DNA of 64,000 nt from Auanema rhodensis (lineage: Eukaryota; Nematoda; Chromadorea; Rhabditida; Rhabditidae): the NCBI GenBank assembly GCA_964057225.1, contig OZ059895.1, positions 20,780,688 through 20,844,687 on the forward strand. The letters are read 5' to 3'. The notes beneath the pieces were generated by a model. It made no database searches and was not told the DNA's origin. It worked only from the letters and a program-made list of their open reading frames with translations. Positions 12,601 to 24,991 of the stretch are shown here, piece after piece. Each line of letters begins with the position of its first letter. The first letter of the stretch is position 1. Both the position numbers and the translations under genes were made by a program.

Positions 12601-13200
12601 TGACTTTAAAATTTACGTGAACTTTAATTTATGCTAATTAAGTGTACACATGATGTGCACTTGGTATGTAACTCGCTTCACGTCAAAGATAAAAAGATGA
12701 GGTTTTCAAAATTAGATTCCCCATGTCCATATTAGTCTAAAAACAAATTTTTGTTAATATTGGTGCATGGTAACCATGACTTTGAAATTTACGTGAACTT
12801 TAATTTATGCTAATTAAGTGTACACATGATGTGCGCTTGGTATGTAACTCGCTTCACGTGAAAGATAAAGAGATGCGGTTTCCAAAATTAGATTCCCCAT
12901 GTCCATATTAGTCTAAAAACAAATTTTTATTGATATTGGTGCATGGCAACCATGACTTTAAAATTTACGTGAACTTTAATTTATGCTAATTAAGTGTACA
13001 CATGATGTGCACTTGGTATGTAACTCGCTTCACGTCAAAGATAAAAAGATGAGGTTTTCAAAATTAGATTCCCCATGTCCATATTAGTCTAAAAACAAAT
13101 TTTTATTAATATTGGTGCATGGTAACCATGACTTTGAAATTTACGTGAACTTTAATTTATGCTAATTAAGTGTACACATGATGTGCGCTTGGTATGTAAC
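9153..13200 (+). repeat. 24-monomer (4224 bp) unit, copy 1
   Basis: This block is repeated directly after itself at an offset of exactly 4224 bp. Two private changes are shared: 'ttcatgtcaa' at about 10917 and 15141, and 'ttgttaat' at about 12751 and 16975. I saw no difference at any diagnostic site in the two copies, so this is one of the youngest large duplications in the window. The unit is mostly gagg and tttcc/gcaacc monomers, with one internal series of gtccatgtt, caagtg/gcgc/atgtac and consensus types. Confidence 0.92.
11265..13200 (+). repeat. Local dimeric higher-order repeat (352 bp)
   Basis: Monomers with cacgtc/aaaaagatgagg/tattaat/tttgaa alternate with monomers having cacgtg/tttcc/tattgat/gcaacc/tttaaa. 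The gatgtgcgc tail belongs to the first type and gatgtgcac to the second. Mixed monomers break the alternation at 11793 (tttcc head, tattaat tail) and 11969 (gagg head, gcaacc tail), and a doubled gagg monomer occurs at 12145-12496. The same pattern is copied at 15489-17424. Confidence 0.85.
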
Positions 13201-13376
13201 TCGCTTCACGTGAAAGATAAAGAGATGCGGTTTTCAAAATTAGATTCCCCATGTCCATATTAGTCTAAACACAAATTTTTATTGATATTGGTGCATGGTA
13301 ACCATGACTTTAAAATGTACGTGAACTTTAATTTATGCTAATTAAGTGTACACATGATGTGCACTTGGTATGTAAC
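13201..13376 (+). repeat. Hybrid junction monomer between the two 24-monomer copies
   Basis: The first part has cacgtg, gcgg, cccc and taaacac, as in the monomer at 8625. The last part has taaaatgtac and a gatgtgcac tail, as in the caagtg monomer at 8977, which precedes copy 1. The switch lies within about 13271-13309, where the two parents are identical. This is the pattern expected of a crossover between misaligned monomers that produced the 4224-bp duplication. Confidence 0.85.
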
Positions 13377-16300
13377 TCGCTTCACGTCAAAGATAAAGAG
13401 ATGCGGTTTTCAAAATTAGATTCCCCATGTCCATATTAGTCTAAAAACAAATTTTTATTAATATTGGTGCATGGTAACCATGACTTTGAAATTTACGTGA
13501 ACTTTAATTTATGCTAATTAAGTGTACACATGATGTGCACTTGGTATGTAACTCGCTTCACGTCAAAGATAAAAAGATGAGGTTTTCAAAATTAGATTCC
13601 CCATGTCCATATTAGTCTAAAAACAAATTTTTATTAATATTGGTGCATGGTAACCATGACTTTGAAATTTACGTGAACTTTAATTTATGCTAATTAAGTG
13701 TACACATGATGTGCGCTTGGTATGTAACTCGCTTCACGTGAAAGATAAAGAGATGCGGTTTCCAAAATTAGATTCCCCATGTCCATATTAGTCTAAAAAC
13801 AAATTTTTATTGATATTGGTGCATGGCAACCATGACTTTAAAATTTACGTGAACTTTAATTTATGCTAATTAAGTGTACACATGATGTGCACTTGGTATG
13901 TAACTCGCTTCACGTCAAAGATAAAAAGATGAGGTTTTCAAAATTAGATTCCCCATGTCCATATTAGTCTAAAAACAAATTTTTATTAATATTGGTGCAT
14001 GGTAACCATGACTTTGAAATTTACGTGAACTTTAATTTATGCTAATTAAGTGTACACATGATGTGCGCTTGGTATGTAACTCGCTTCACGTGAAAGATAA
14101 AGAGATGCGGTTTCCAAAATTAGATTCCCCATGTCCATATTAGTCTAAAAACAAATTTTTATTAATATTGGTGCATGGTAACCATGACTTTGAAATTTAC
14201 GTGAACTTTAATTTATGCTAATTAAGTGTACACATGATGTGCACTTGGTATGTAACTCGCTTCACGTCAAAGATAAAAAGATGAGGTTTTCAAAATTAGA
14301 TTCCCCATGTCCATATTAGTCTAAAAACAAATTTTTATTGATATTGGTGCATGGCAACCATGACTTTAAAATTTACGTGAACTTTAATTTATGCTAATTA
14401 AGTGTACACATGATGTGCACTTGGTATGTAACTCGCTTCACGTCAAAGATAAAAAGATGAGGTTTTCAAAATTAGATTCCCCATGTCCATATTAGTCTAA
14501 AAACAAATTTTTATTAATATTGGTGCATGGTAACCATGACTTTGAAATTTACGTGAACTTTAATTTATGCTAATTAAGTGTACACGTGATGTGCACTTGG
14601 TATGTAACTCGCTTCACGTGAAAGATAAAAAGATGCGGTTTTCAAAATTAGATTCCCCATGTCCATGTTAGTCTAAAAACAAATTTCTATTAATATTGGT
14701 GCATGGTAACTATGACTTTGAAATTTACGTGAACTTTAATTTATGCTAATTAAGTGTACACATGATGTGCACTTGGTATGTAACTCGCTTCAAGTGAAAG
14801 ATAAAGAGATGCGCTTTTCAAAATTAGATTTCGCATGTCCATATTAGTCTAAAAACAAATTTTTATTGATATTGGTGCATGGTAACCATGACTTTAAAAT
14901 GTACGTGAACTTTAATTTATGCTAATTAAGTGTACACATGATGTGCACTTGGTATGTAACTCGCTTCACGTCAAAGATAAAGAGATGCGGTTTTCAAAAT
15001 TAGATTCCCCATGTCCATATTAGTCTAAAAACAAATTTTTATTAATATTGGTGCATGGTAACCATGACTTTGAAATTTACGTGAACTTTAATTTATGCTA
15101 ATTAAGTGTACACATGATGTGCACTTGGTATGTAACTCGCTTCATGTCAAAGATAAAAAGATGAGGTTTTCAAAATTAGATTCCCCATGTCCATATTAGT
15201 CTAAAAACAAATTTTTATTAATATTGGTGCATGGTAACCATGACTTTGAAATTTACGTGAACTTTAATTTATGCTAATTAAGTGTACACATGATGTGCGC
15301 TTGGTATGTAACTCGCTTCACGTGAAAGATAAAGAGATGCGGTTTCCAAAATTAGATTCCCCATGTCCATATTAGTCTAAAAACAAATTTTTATTGATAT
15401 TGGTGCATGGCAACCATGACTTTAAAATTTACGTGAACTTTAATTTATGCTAATTAAGTGTACACATGATGTGCACTTGGTATGTAACTCGCTTCACGTC
15501 AAAGATAAAAAGATGAGGTTTTCAAAATTAGATTCCCCATGTCCATATTAGTCTAAAAACAAATTTTTATTAATATTGGTGCATGGTAACCATGACTTTG
15601 AAATTTACGTGAACTTTAATTTATGCTAATTAAGTGTACACATGATGTGCGCTTGGTATGTAACTCGCTTCACGTGAAAGATAAAGAGATGCGGTTTCCA
15701 AAATTAGATTCCCCATGTCCATATTAGTCTAAAAACAAATTTTTATTGATATTGGTGCATGGCAACCATGACTTTAAAATTTACGTGAACTTTAATTTAT
15801 GCTAATTAAGTGTACACATGATGTGCACTTGGTATGTAACTCGCTTCACGTCAAAGATAAAAAGATGAGGTTTTCAAAATTAGATTCCCCATGTCCATAT
15901 TAGTCTAAAAACAAATTTTTATTAATATTGGTGCATGGTAACCATGACTTTGAAATTTACGTGAACTTTAATTTATGCTAATTAAGTGTACACATGATGT
16001 GCGCTTGGTATGTAACTCGCTTCACGTGAAAGATAAAGAGATGCGGTTTCCAAAATTAGATTCCCCATGTCCATATTAGTCTAAAAACAAATTTTTATTA
16101 ATATTGGTGCATGGTAACTATGACTTTGAAATTTACGTGAACTTTAATTTATGCTAATTAAGTGTACACATGATGTGCACTTGGTATGTAACTCGCTTCA
16201 CGTCAAAGATAAAAAGATGAGGTTTTCAAAATTAGATTCCCCATGTCCATATTAGTCTAAAAACAAATTTTTATTGATATTGGTGCATGGCAACCATGAC

Positions 16301-17424
16301 TTTAAAATTTACGTGAACTTTAATTTATGCTAATTAAGTGTACACATGATGTGCACTTGGTATGTAACTCGCTTCACGTCAAAGATAAAAAGATGAGGTT
16401 TTCAAAATTAGATTCCCCATGTCCATATTAGTCTAAAAACAAATTTTTATTAATATTGGTGCATGGTAACCATGACTTTGAAATTTACGTGAACTTTAAT
16501 TTATGCTAATTAAGTGTACACATGATGTGCACTTGGTATGTAACTCGCTTCACGTCAAAGATAAAAAGATGAGGTTTTCAAAATTAGATTCCCCATGTCC
16601 ATATTAGTCTAAAAACAAATTTTTATTAATATTGGTGCATGGTAACCATGACTTTGAAATTTACGTGAACTTTAATTTATGCTAATTAAGTGTACACATG
16701 ATGTGCGCTTGGTATGTAACTCGCTTCACGTGAAAGATAAAGAGATGCGGTTTCCAAAATTAGATTCCCCATGTCCATATTAGTCTAAAAACAAATTTTT
16801 ATTGATATTGGTGCATGGCAACCATGACTTTAAAATTTACGTGAACTTTAATTTATGCTAATTAAGTGTACACATGATGTGCACTTGGTATGTAACTCGC
16901 TTCACGTCAAAGATAAAAAGATGAGGTTTTCAAAATTAGATTCCCCATGTCCATATTAGTCTAAAAACAAATTTTTGTTAATATTGGTGCATGGTAACCA
17001 TGACTTTGAAATTTACGTGAACTTTAATTTATGCTAATTAAGTGTACACATGATGTGCGCTTGGTATGTAACTCGCTTCACGTGAAAGATAAAGAGATGC
17101 GGTTTCCAAAATTAGATTCCCCATGTCCATATTAGTCTAAAAACAAATTTTTATTGATATTGGTGCATGGCAACCATGACTTTAAAATTTACGTGAACTT
17201 TAATTTATGCTAATTAAGTGTACACATGATGTGCACTTGGTATGTAACTCGCTTCACGTCAAAGATAAAAAGATGAGGTTTTCAAAATTAGATTCCCCAT
17301 GTCCATATTAGTCTAAAAACAAATTTTTATTAATATTGGTGCATGGTAACCATGACTTTGAAATTTACGTGAACTTTAATTTATGCTAATTAAGTGTACA
17401 CATGATGTGCGCTTGGTATGTAAC
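13377..17424 (+). repeat. 24-monomer (4224 bp) unit, copy 2
   Basis: It is the second copy of 9153-13200, carrying the same private changes. It diverges from the first copy at about 17425, where a tttcc/gcaacc monomer with a gatatgcac tail leads into the ccatttt/ggtggatgg type at 17601. Copy 1 is instead followed by the hybrid monomer at 13201. Confidence 0.92.
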
Positions 17425-17952
17425 TCGCTTCACGTGAAAGATAAAGAGATGCGGTTTCCAAAATTAGATTCCCCATGTCCATATTAGTCTAAAAACAAAT
17501 TTTTATTGATATTGGTGCATGGCAACCATGACTTTAAAATTTACGTGAACTTTAATTTATGCTAATTAAGTGTACACATGATATGCACTTGGTATGTAAC
17601 TCGCTTCACGTCAAAGATAAAGAGATGCGGTTTTCAAAATTAGATTCCCCATGTCCATTTTAGTCTAAAAACAAATTTTTATTGATATTGGTGGATGGTA
17701 ACCATGACTTTAAAACTTACGTGAACTTCAATTTATGCTAATTAAGTGTACACGTGATGTGCACTTGGTATGTAACTCGCTTCACGTGAAAGATAAAGAG
17801 ATGCGGTTTTCAAAATTAGATTCATCATGTCCATATTAGTCTAAAAACAAATTTTTATTGATATTGGTGCATGGCAACCATGACTTTAAAATTTACGTGA
17901 ACTTTAATTTATGCTAATTAAGTGTACACATGATGTGCACTTGGTATGTAAC

Positions 17953-20900
17953 TCGCTTCACGTCAAAGATAAAAAGATGAGGTTTTCAAAATTAGATTCC
18001 CCATGTCCATATTAGTCTAAAAACAAATTTTTATTAATATTGGTGCATGGTAACCATGACTTTGAAATTTACGTGAACTTTAATTTATGCTAATTAAGTG
18101 TACACATGATGTGCGCTTGGTATGTAACTCGCTTCACGTGAAAGATAAAGAGATGCGGTTTCCAAAATTAGATTCCCCATGTCCATATTAGTCTAAAAAC
18201 AAATTTTTATTGATATTGGTGCATGGCAACCATGACTTTAAAATTTACGTGAACTTTAATTTATGCTAATTAAGTGTACACATGATGTGCACTTGGTATG
18301 TAACTCGCTTCACTCAAAGATAAAGAGATGCGGTTTTCAAAATTAGATTCCCCATGTCCATATTAGTCTAAAAACAATTTTTTATCAATATTGGTGCATG
18401 GTAACCATGACTTTGAAATTTACGTGAACTTTAATTTATGCTAATTAAGTGTACACATGATGTGCGCTTGGTATGTAACTCTCTTCACGTGAAAGATAAA
18501 GAGATGCGGTTTTCAAAATTAGATTCCTCATGTCCATATTAGTCTAAAAACGAATTTTTATTGATATTAATGCATGGTAACCATGACTTTAAAATTTACG
18601 TGAACTTCAATTTATGCTAATTAAGTGTACACGTGATGTGCACTTGGTATGTAACTCGCTTCACGTGAAAGATAAAGAGATGCGGTTTTCAAAATTAGAT
18701 TCATCATGTCCATATTAGCCTAAAAACAAATTTTTTATTGATATTGGTGCATGGTAACCATGACTTTGAAATTTACGTGAACTTTAATTTATGCTAATTA
18801 AGTGTACACGTGATGTGCACTTGGTATGTAACTCGCTTCACGTGAAAGATAAAGAGATGCGGTTTTCAAAATTAGATTCCCCATGTCCATATTAGTCTAA
18901 ACACAAATTTTTATTGATATTGGTGCATGGTAACCATGACTTTGAAATTTACGTGAACTTTAATTTATGCTAATTAAGTGTACACGTGATGTGCACTTGG
19001 TATGTAACTCGCTTCACGTGAAAGATAAAAAGATGCGGTTTTCAAAATTAGATTCCCCATGTCCATGTTAGTCTAAAAACAAATTTCTATTAATATTGGT
19101 GCATGGTAACTATGACTTTGAAATTTACGTGAACTTTAATTTATGCTAATTAAGTGTACACATGATGTGCACTTGGTATGTAACTCGCTTCAAGTGAAAG
19201 ATAAAGAGATGCGCTTTTCAAAATTAGATTTCGCATGTCAATATTAGTCTAAAAACAAATTTTTATTGATATTGGTGCATGGTAACCATGACTTTAAAAT
19301 TTACGTGAACTTTAATTTATGCTAATTAAGTGTACACATGATGTGCACTTGGTATGTAACTCGCTTCACGTCAAAGATAAAGAGATGCGGTTTTCAAAAT
19401 TAGATTCCCCATGTCCATATTAGTCTAAAAACAAATTTTTATTAATATTGGTGCATGGTAACCATGACTTTGAAATTTACGTGAACTTTAATTTATGCTA
19501 ATTAAGTGTACACATGATGTGCACTTGGTATGTAACTCGCTTCACGTCAAAGATAAAAAGATGAGGTTTTCAAAATTAGATTCCCCATGTCCATATTAGT
19601 CTAAAAACAAATTTTTATTAATATTGGTGCATGGTAACCATGACTTTGAAATTTACGTGAACTTTAATTTATGCTAATTAAGTGTACACATGATGTGCGC
19701 TTGGTATGTAACTCGCTTCACGTGAAAGATAAAGAGATGCGGTTTCCAAAATTAGATTCCCCATGTCCATATTAGTCTAAAAACAAATTTTTATTGATAT
19801 TGGTGCATGGCAACCATGACTTTAAAATTTACGTGAACTTTAATTTATGCTAATTAAGTGTACACATGATGTGCACTTGGTATGTAACTCGCTTCACTCA
19901 AAGATAAAGAGATGCGGTTTTCAAAATTAGATTCCCCATGTCCATATTAGTCTAAAATCAATTTTTTATCAATATTGGTGCATGGTAACCATGACTTTGA
20001 AATTTACGTGAACTTTAATTTATGCTAATTAAGTGTACACATGATGTGCGCTTGGTATGTAACTCTCTTCACGTGAAAGATAAAGAGATGCGGTTTTCAA
20101 AATTAGATTCCTCATGTCCATATTAGTCTAAAAACGAATTTTTATTGATATTAATGCATGGTAACCATGACTTTAAAATTTACGTGAACTTTAATTTATG
20201 CTAATTAAGTGTACACATGATATGCACTTGGTATGTAACTCGCTTCACGTCAAAGATAAAGAGATGCGGTTTTCAAAATTAGATTCCCCATGTCCATTTT
20301 AGTCTAAAAACGAATTTTTATTGATATTGGTGGATGGTAACCATGACTTTAAAACTTACGTGAACTTCAATTTATGCTAATTAAGTGTACACGTGATGTG
20401 CACTTGGTATGTAACTCGCTTCACGTGAAAGATAAAGAGATGCGGTTTTCAAAATTAGATTCATCATGTCCATATTAGCCTAAAAACAAATTTTTTATTG
20501 ATATTGGTTCATGGTAACCATGACTTTGAAATTTACGTGAACTTTAATTTATGCTAATTAAGTGTACACGTGATGTGCACTTGGTATGTAACTCGCTTCA
20601 CGTGAAAGATAAAGAGATGCGGTTTTCAAAATTAGATTCCCCATGTCCATATTAGTCTAAACACAAATTTTTATTGATATTGGTGCATGGTAACCATGAC
20701 TTTGAAATTTACGTGAACTTTAATTTATGCTAATTAAGTGTACACGTGATGTGCACTTGGTATGTAACTCGCTTCACGTGAAAGATAAAAAGATGAGGTT
20801 TTCAAAATTAGATTCCCCATGTCCATATTAGTCTAAAAACAAATTTTTATTAATATTGGTGCATGGTAACCATGACTTTGAAATTTACGTGAACTTTAAT

Positions 20901-23900
20901 TTATGCTAATTAAGTGTACACATGATGTGCGCTTGGTATGTAACTCGCTTCACGTGAAAGATAAAGAGATGCGGTTTCCAAAATTAGATTCCCCATGTCC
21001 ATATTAGTCTAAAAACAAATTTTTATTGATATTGGTGCATGGCAACCATGACTTTAAAATTTACGTGAACTTTAATTTATGCTAATTAAGTGTACACATG
21101 ATGTGCACTTGGTATGTAACTCGCTTCACTCAAAGATAAAGAGATGCGGTTTTCAAAATTAGATTCCCCATGTCCATATTAGTCTAAAAACAATTTTTTA
21201 TCAATATTGGTGCATGGTAACCATGACTTTGAAATTTACGTGAACTTTAATTTATGCTAATTAAGTGTACACATGATGTGCGCTTGGTATGTAACTCTCT
21301 TCACGTGAAAGATAAAGAGATGCGGTTTTCAAAATTAGATTCCTCATGTCCATATTAGTCTAAAAACGAATTTTTATTGATATTAATGCATGGTAACCAT
21401 GACTTTAAAATTTACGTGAACTTTAATTTATGCTAATTAAGTGTACACATGATATGCACTTGGTATGTAACTCGCTTCACGTCAAAGATAAAGAGATGCG
21501 GTTTTCAAAATTAGATTCCCCATGTCCATTTTAGTCTAAAAACGAATTTTTATTGATATTGGTGGATGGTAACCATGACTTTAAAACTTACGTGAACTTT
21601 AATTTATGCTAATTAAGTGTACACGTGATGTGCACTTGGTATGTAACTCGCTTCACGTGAAAGATAAAGAGATGCGGTTTTCAAAATTAGATTCCCCATG
21701 TCCATATTAGTCTAAACACAAATTTTTATTGATATTGGTGCATGGTAACCATGACTTTGAAATTTACGTGAACTTTAATTTATGCTAATTAAGTGTACAC
21801 GTGATGTGCACTTGGTATGTAACTCGCTTCACGTGAAAGATAAAAAGATGCGGTTTTCAAAATTAGATTCCCCATGTCCATGTTAGTCTAAAAACAAATT
21901 TCTATTAATATTGGTGCATGGTAACTATGACTTTGAAATTTACGTGAACTTTAATTTATGCTAATTAAGTGTACACATGATGTGCACTTGGTATGTAACT
22001 CGCTTCAAGTGAAAGATAAAGAGATGCGCTTTTCAAAATTAGATTTCGCATGTCCATATTAGTCTAAAAACAAATTTTTATTAATATTGGTGCATGGTAA
22101 CCATGACTTTAAAATTTACGTGAACTTTAATTTATGCTAATTAAGTGTACACATGATGTGCACTTGGTATGTAACTGGCTTCACGTCAAAGATAAAGAGA
22201 TGCGGTTTTCAAAATTAGATTCCCCATGTCCATATTAGTCTAAAAACAAATTTTTATTAATATTGGTGCATGGTAACCATGACTTTGAAATTTACGTGAA
22301 CTTTAATTTATGCTAATTAAGTGTACACATGATGTGCACTTGGTATGTAACTCGCTTCACGTCAAAGATAAAAAGATGAGGTTTTCAAAATTAGATTCCC
22401 CATGTCCATATTAGTCTAAAAACAAATTTTTATTAATATTGGTGCATGGCAACCATGACTTTAAAATTTACGTGAACTTTAATTTATGCTAATTAAGTGT
22501 ACACATGATGTGCACTTGGTATGTAACTCGCTTCACTCAAAGATAAAGAGATGCGGTTTTCAAAATTAGATTCCCCATGTCCATATTAGTCTAAAATCAA
22601 TTTTTTATCAATATTGGTGCATGGTAACCATGACTTTGAAATTTACGTGAACTTTAATTTATGCTAATTAAGTGAACACATGATGTGCGCTTGGTATGTA
22701 ACTCTCTTCACGTGAAAGATAAAGAGATGCGGTTTTCAAAATTAGATTCCTCATGTCCATATTAGTCTAAAAACGAATTTTTATTGATATTAATGCATGG
22801 TAACCATGACTTTAAAATTTACGTGAACTTTAATTTATGCTAATTAAGTGTACACATGATATGCACTCGGTATGTAACTCGCTTCACGTCAAAGATAAAG
22901 AGATGCGGTTTTCAAAATTAGATTCCCCATGTCCATTTTAGTCTAAAAACGAATTTTTATTGATATTGGTGGATGGTAACCATGACTTTAAAACTTACGT
23001 GAACTTCAATTTATGCTAATTAAGTGTACACGTGATGTGCACTTGGTATGTAACTCGCTTCACGTGAAAGATAAAGAGATGCGGTTTTCAAAATTAGATT
23101 CATCATGTCCATATTAGCCTAAAAACAAATTTTTTATTGATATTGGTTCATGGTAACCATGACTTTGAAATTTACGTGAACTTTAATTTATGCTAATTAA
23201 GTGTACACGTGATGTGCACTTGGTATGTAACTCGCTTCACGTGAAAGATAAAGAGATGCGGTTTTCAAAATTAGATTCCCCATGTCCATATTAGTCTAAA
23301 CACAAATTTTCATTGATATTGGTGCATGGTAACCATGACTTTGAAATTTACGTGAACTTTAATTTATGCTAATTAAGTGTACACGTGATGTGCACTTGGT
23401 ATGTAACTCGCTTCACGTGAAAGATAAAAAGATGAGGTTTTCAAAATTAGATTCCACATGTCCATATTAGTCTAAAAACAAATTTTTATTAATATTGGTG
23501 CATGGTAACCATGACTTTGAAATTTACGTGAACTTTAATTTATGCTAATTAAGTATACACATGATGTGCGCTTGGTATGTAACTCGCTTCACGTGAAAGA
23601 TAAAGAGATGCGGTTTCCAAAATTAGATTCCCCATGTCCATATTAGTCTAAAAACAAATTTTTATTGATATTGGTGCATGGCAACCATGACTTTAAAATT
23701 TACGTGAACTTTAATTTATGCTAATTAAGTGTACACATGATGTGCACTTGGTATGTAACTCGCTTCACTCAAAGATAAAGAGATGCGGTTTTCAAAATTA
23801 GATTCCCCATGTCCATATTAGTCTAAAAACAATTTTTTATCAATATTGGTGCATGGTAACCATGACTTTGAAATTTACGTGAACTTTAATTTATGCTAAT

Positions 23901-24463
23901 TAAGTGTACACATGATGTGCGCTTGGTATGTAACTCTCTTCACGTGAAAGATAAAGAGATGCGGTTTTCAAAATTAGATTCCTCATGTCCATATTAGTCT
24001 AAAAACGAATTTTTATTGATATTAATGCATGGTAACCATGACTTTAAAATTTACGTGAACTTTAATTTATGCTAATTAAGTGTACACATGATATGCACTT
24101 GGTATGTAACTCGCTTCACGTCAAAGATAAAGAGATGCGGTTTTCAAAATTAGATTCCCCATGTCCATTTTAGTCTAAAAACGAATTTTTATTGATATTG
24201 GTGGATGGTAACCATGACTTTAAAACTTACGTGAACTTCAATTTATGCTAATTAAGTGTACACGTGATGTGCACTTGGTATGTAACTCGCTTCACGTGAA
24301 AGATAAAGAGATGCGGTTTTCAAAATTAGATTCATCATGTCCATATTAGCCTAAAAACAAATTTTTTATTGATATTGGTGCATGGTAACCATGACTTTGA
24401 AATTTACGTGAACTTTAATTTATGCTAATTAAGTGTACACATGATGTGCGCTTGGTATGTAAC
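17953..24463 (+). repeat. Irregular 9-10-monomer higher-order repeat
   Basis: A series recurs with omissions: gagg; tttcc/gcaacc; cactc deletion; cctcat with ttaatgcatgg and gatatgcac; ccatttt with ggtggatgg and aaaactt; catcat with +1 T and tattagcct; taaacac; aaaaag with gtccatgtt; caagtg/gcgc; consensus. Series start at 17953, 19537, 20769, 22352 and 23408. The first interval is 1584 bp (nine monomers); later intervals lack one or more members. The same order without the ggtggatgg member occurs at 1937-3520 and 7745-9328, so this is probably the ancestral unit of the left half. Confidence 0.85.
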
Positions 24464-24991
24464 TCGCTTCACGTGAAAGATAAAGAGATGCGGTTTTCAT
24501 AATTAGATTCCCCATTTCCATATTAGTCTAAAAACAAATTTTTATTAATATTGGTGCATGGTAACCATGACTTTGAAATTTACGTGAACTTTAATTTATG
24601 CTAATTAAGTGTACACATGATGTGCACTTGGTATGTAACTCGCTTCACGTGAAAGATGAAGAGATGCGGTTTTCAAAATTAGATTCCCCATGTCCATATT
24701 AGTCTAAAAACAAATTTTTATTAATATTGGTGCATGATAACCATGACTTTGAAATTTACGTGAACTTTAATTTATGCTAATTAAGTGTACACATGATGTG
24801 CACTTGGTATGTAACTCGCTTCACGTGAAAGATAAAGAGATGCGGTTTTCCAAATTAGATTCCCCATGTCCATATTAGTCTAAAATCAATTTTTTATCAA
24901 TATTGGTGCATGGTAACCATGACTTTGAAATTTACGTGAACTTTAATTTATGCTAATTAAGTGAACACATGATGTGCGCTTGGTATGTAAC
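22703..24991 (+). repeat. 13-monomer (2289 bp) unit, copy 1
   Basis: It is followed at once by a second copy at an offset of 2289 bp. Shared private changes include 'agtatacac' (23552 and 25841), 'ttttcattgat', 'ccacatg', and 'gcatgataacc' (24732 and 27021). The unit crosses from the left-hand monomer families into the first members of the middle-domain family (24464, 24640). Confidence 0.92.
24816..24991 (+). repeat. Hybrid junction monomer of the 13-monomer duplication
   Basis: The head (cacgtg, ttttccaaatt) matches the monomer at 27105. From the cccc site on, with the rare 'taaaatcaa', tatcaat and 'agtgaacac', it matches the monomer at 22528 that precedes copy 1. The breakpoint lies in the short shared stretch between ttttccaaatt and ccccat, so it is mapped to about ten bases. 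Confidence 0.88.
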
